Assembly (NCBI GenBank): GCA_007131925.1
Contig: SLPQ01000070.1
Coordinates: 1-33,195, forward strand
From: Candidatus Brocadiia bacterium
GTDB taxonomy: Bacteria; Planctomycetota; DG-23; SLPQ01
Direction: 5' to 3'
DNA length: 33,195 nucleotides
The notes beneath the pieces were generated by a model, which ran no database searches, was not told where the DNA came from, and was given only the letters and a program-made list of their open reading frames with translations. Both the position numbers and the translations under genes were made by a program. Below are positions 31,887 through 33,195 of the stretch, piece after piece (the first letter of the stretch is position 1; each line of letters begins with the position of its first letter).

Positions 31887-32245
31887 CATGATTGCTCGTT
31901 TTCTTACTCTACCGGCCTGCACTCGCTTCGATGGGCTCTTACCCTCTCCTGTAATCGACCGCCGCCCCGGTCGCCCCCATCTGCATCATGACAAGAAGAC
32001 AGTGCAAACCGGACAACTGCTCCCAAAATACCATTTACTCGCAAGAAAGAGGCACTCGCCCTGAAATGCCCGTGCCCGCGCCGGAAGGATGAGGAGCTCG
32101 ACCTGCAAGCCAAATTGCCACCTTCGGGCCCCCCGCCCTGCAAGCTAAGGGGGCAGGCTCTCACCCTCCGGCCGAAGACACCGCGGCTGCCGAAAAAGAC
32201 AGGCCGCGCAGGCGCTCAAGATCTCCCTCTGCCTCACCCGGGCCG
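31887..32245. other. Intergenic region downstream of encapsulin
   Basis: These 359 nt have no convincing gene. The sequence is GC-rich with G-runs and C-runs around 32125-32155. Read on the minus strand it has two copies of GCTTGCAGG about 31 nt apart. An imperfect CGCGGC...GCCGCG pairing (32181-32207) with an internal TTTTT sits just after encapsulin but does not look like a clean terminator. The minus-strand ORF 31904-32164 is low-complexity and not called. Confidence 0.35.
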
Positions 32246-33076
32246 TTACTTCGCCGCCGCCAGAGCACAGACCGCGGAAGGATGCTTTATCCTGAGAGCC
32301 ACGCTCTCGGAGAGCGAAAACTCAAAAGCGCCCTCTATCGGTCCGATAAAGCCTGCCATCAGGTCCTGCCCGATGACTACGCTTGCATAGATGCGGCCGG
32401 TCGCGATAAGCACACCGCCCGAATCGAGCGCAGGCAACTTCACAACACCCTCGGTGACCACTCTCTTCACGTGGTCCATTTCCGTCATCTCGCCGTGCTC
32501 GTAGCGGCGCAGCAGGAGATTGTAAAGAGAGGGCGCAAGCCCCAGCGCATACGGACCGTGTATGCCCGCATTGTCCATCTTAGTGACCGCTGCAATAATG
32601 TCATCGACCGCGGCTCCGATGGTTTTCCATGACTTGATGGAGTGGGAGATAGAACCCTTCAGACCCAGAAGCCCCTCAGTGCCAAGCTCCCTGGAGCCGT
32701 TGAGAAGCAGCTCATCCTCCATCCTTGCGACTGCGATGGCAGCATGTGCGACCGCTCTTGTATCAAACGGCGCACCGATCTGCTCAAAGGCCGCGATGTC
32801 GCGCATGCCGATTTGAAAGATGGAGTTGATGCCGGCAAGCGGGATGATGCCTGGCCCGCTTGCACTGGCTGTAACATCGCCCATCTTTATCTCATGCTTT
32901 GTCGGCACGTCTGTTGTGGGAACGCTCTTTGTGCCGAGGCCGTACGGGCCCTCTATGTCGATAAGCCTGCGCACCGAAAGCTGAGCCCTTGCGGCGCCTA
33001 TCGCCGCATCATCCAGGTGTTTCCAGACCTTTTCACCGAAAGGGGCGTCGCTGCGCCCGAGATATTTGCCAGCCAT
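32246..33076 (-). CDS. enc: Encapsulin shell protein, family 1
   Basis: Encapsulins have the HK97 phage-capsid fold and build closed icosahedral nanocompartments that hold cargo enzymes. This 276-residue protein opens with 'YLGRSDAPFGEKVWKHLDDAA', then 'ARAQLSVRRLIDIEGPYGLGTKSV', with the highly conserved 'D-EGPYG' of family 1. It later has 'LAGINSIFQIGMRDIAAFE', 'AVARMEDELLLNGS', 'GIHGPYALGLAPSLYNLL' and 'VIGQDLMAGFIGPIEGAFEFSLSESVALRIKHPSAVCAL', the C-terminal E-loop/A-domain pattern. AAGGAGG is 5 nt before the ATG. It follows a gene ending in a cargo-loading peptide by 23 nt, so the shell and cargo are made together. A role in iron or redox storage is suggested by the di-iron proteins nearby. 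Confidence 0.94.
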   Translation of the reverse strand: MAGKYLGRSDAPFGEKVWKHLDDAAIGAARAQLSVRRLIDIEGPYGLGTKSVPTTDVPTKHEIKMGDVTASASGPGIIPLAGINSIFQIGMRDIAAFEQIGAPFDTRAVAHAAIAVARMEDELLLNGSRELGTEGLLGLKGSISHSIKSWKTIGAAVDDIIAAVTKMDNAGIHGPYALGLAPSLYNLLLRRYEHGEMTEMDHVKRVVTEGVVKLPALDSGGVLIATGRIYASVVIGQDLMAGFIGPIEGAFEFSLSESVALRIKHPSAVCALAAAK

Positions 33077-33099
33077 TGCGGCCTCCTTTTGCTATGACT

Positions 33100-33195
33100 T
33101 CATTCCCGCATGGAGCCGACCGTTGGCACATCGTCGTCGCCTTTGGCTGCGGGGTCCTCTGCGCCATCCTCTGCGAGCATTTCATTTACTTCCTC
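33100..33195 (-). CDS. Encapsulin cargo protein, C-terminal fragment (edge of window)
   Basis: Only the last 31 residues are in the window. They are acidic ('EMLAEDGAEDPAAKGDDD') and end in 'VPTVGSMRE'. Family 1 encapsulin cargoes carry a C-terminal targeting peptide of the form (L/T)-x-V-G-S-L-(K/R), and 'TVGSM-R' fits that with Met for Leu, after the usual flexible acidic linker. The stop lies 23 nt before the encapsulin start. The catalytic domain is outside the window, so identity is unknown. An encapsulated ferritin, rubrerythrin-like or peroxidase protein is likeliest in this context. Confidence 0.8.
   Translation of the reverse strand, partial: EEVNEMLAEDGAEDPAAKGDDDVPTVGSMRE

Noticed and set aside
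31904-32164. 86-codon minus-strand ORF between encapsulin and the TIGR02757 gene
   Set aside because: Low-complexity Gly/Ser/Arg translation, overlapping the start of the TIGR02757 gene, without a ribosome site.

Overview
The window reads as a piece of chromosome from a moderately high-GC, Gram-negative-type bacterium living largely without oxygen. Signs of anaerobic metabolism are a 2-oxoacid:ferredoxin oxidoreductase, an Hcp of the CX2CX8CX5C type, a rubredoxin and a rubrerythrin. Signs of an outer envelope are a lipobox protein and an ExbB/ExbD pair. Strong GGAGG/AAAGGAG ribosome binding sites and sigma70-like promoters are common. I cannot place the phylum from sequence alone. The mixture of scattered polysaccharide-active enzymes, amidohydrolases and xylose-isomerase-like proteins would suit groups such as Lentisphaerota, Kiritimatiellota, Planctomycetota or Hydrogenedentota, but this is a guess. 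I see no tRNA, rRNA, IS element, CRISPR array or phage gene.

Left part (1-13.2 kb): carbohydrate and small-molecule catabolism. It holds a beta-helix lipoprotein (minus), a large GH106-like glycoside hydrolase (plus), an OsmC protein (minus), a three-gene run of two paralogous amidohydrolases plus a xylose-isomerase-like protein (plus), exbB-exbD (plus), a heparinase II/III-like protein (plus) and an exported thioredoxin-fold protein with a CNHC motif (minus).

Middle (13.7-21.2 kb): a minus-strand operon kaiC-kaiB-hybrid histidine kinase, with an ATGA overlap between kaiC and kaiB and only 15 nt between kaiB and the kinase. This is a clock-like or timer-like module with no kaiA in view. Divergent from it are araB-araD (translationally coupled), followed by a thioredoxin-type arsC.

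Right part (21.3-33.2 kb): almost entirely minus strand. It carries redox, iron and stress functions: encapsulin cargo (partial, at the edge), encapsulin, a TIGR02757 protein, a metal-efflux-type permease with an HMA domain, rubrerythrin, thiol peroxidase, ferritin, a second ferritin-like protein, an Rrf2 regulator, a ferredoxin-like protein, hcp, a small rubredoxin absent from the ORF track, and korCA-korB. The Rrf2-ferredoxin-hcp-rubredoxin run has a recognisable promoter at its head and a clear rho-independent terminator at its tail, so it looks like one nitrosative/oxidative-stress operon. The most interesting items are the KaiCB-kinase operon, with a Ser-Ser pair at the KaiC phosphosite, and the encapsulin cargo operon inside an island of di-iron and peroxide-handling proteins.
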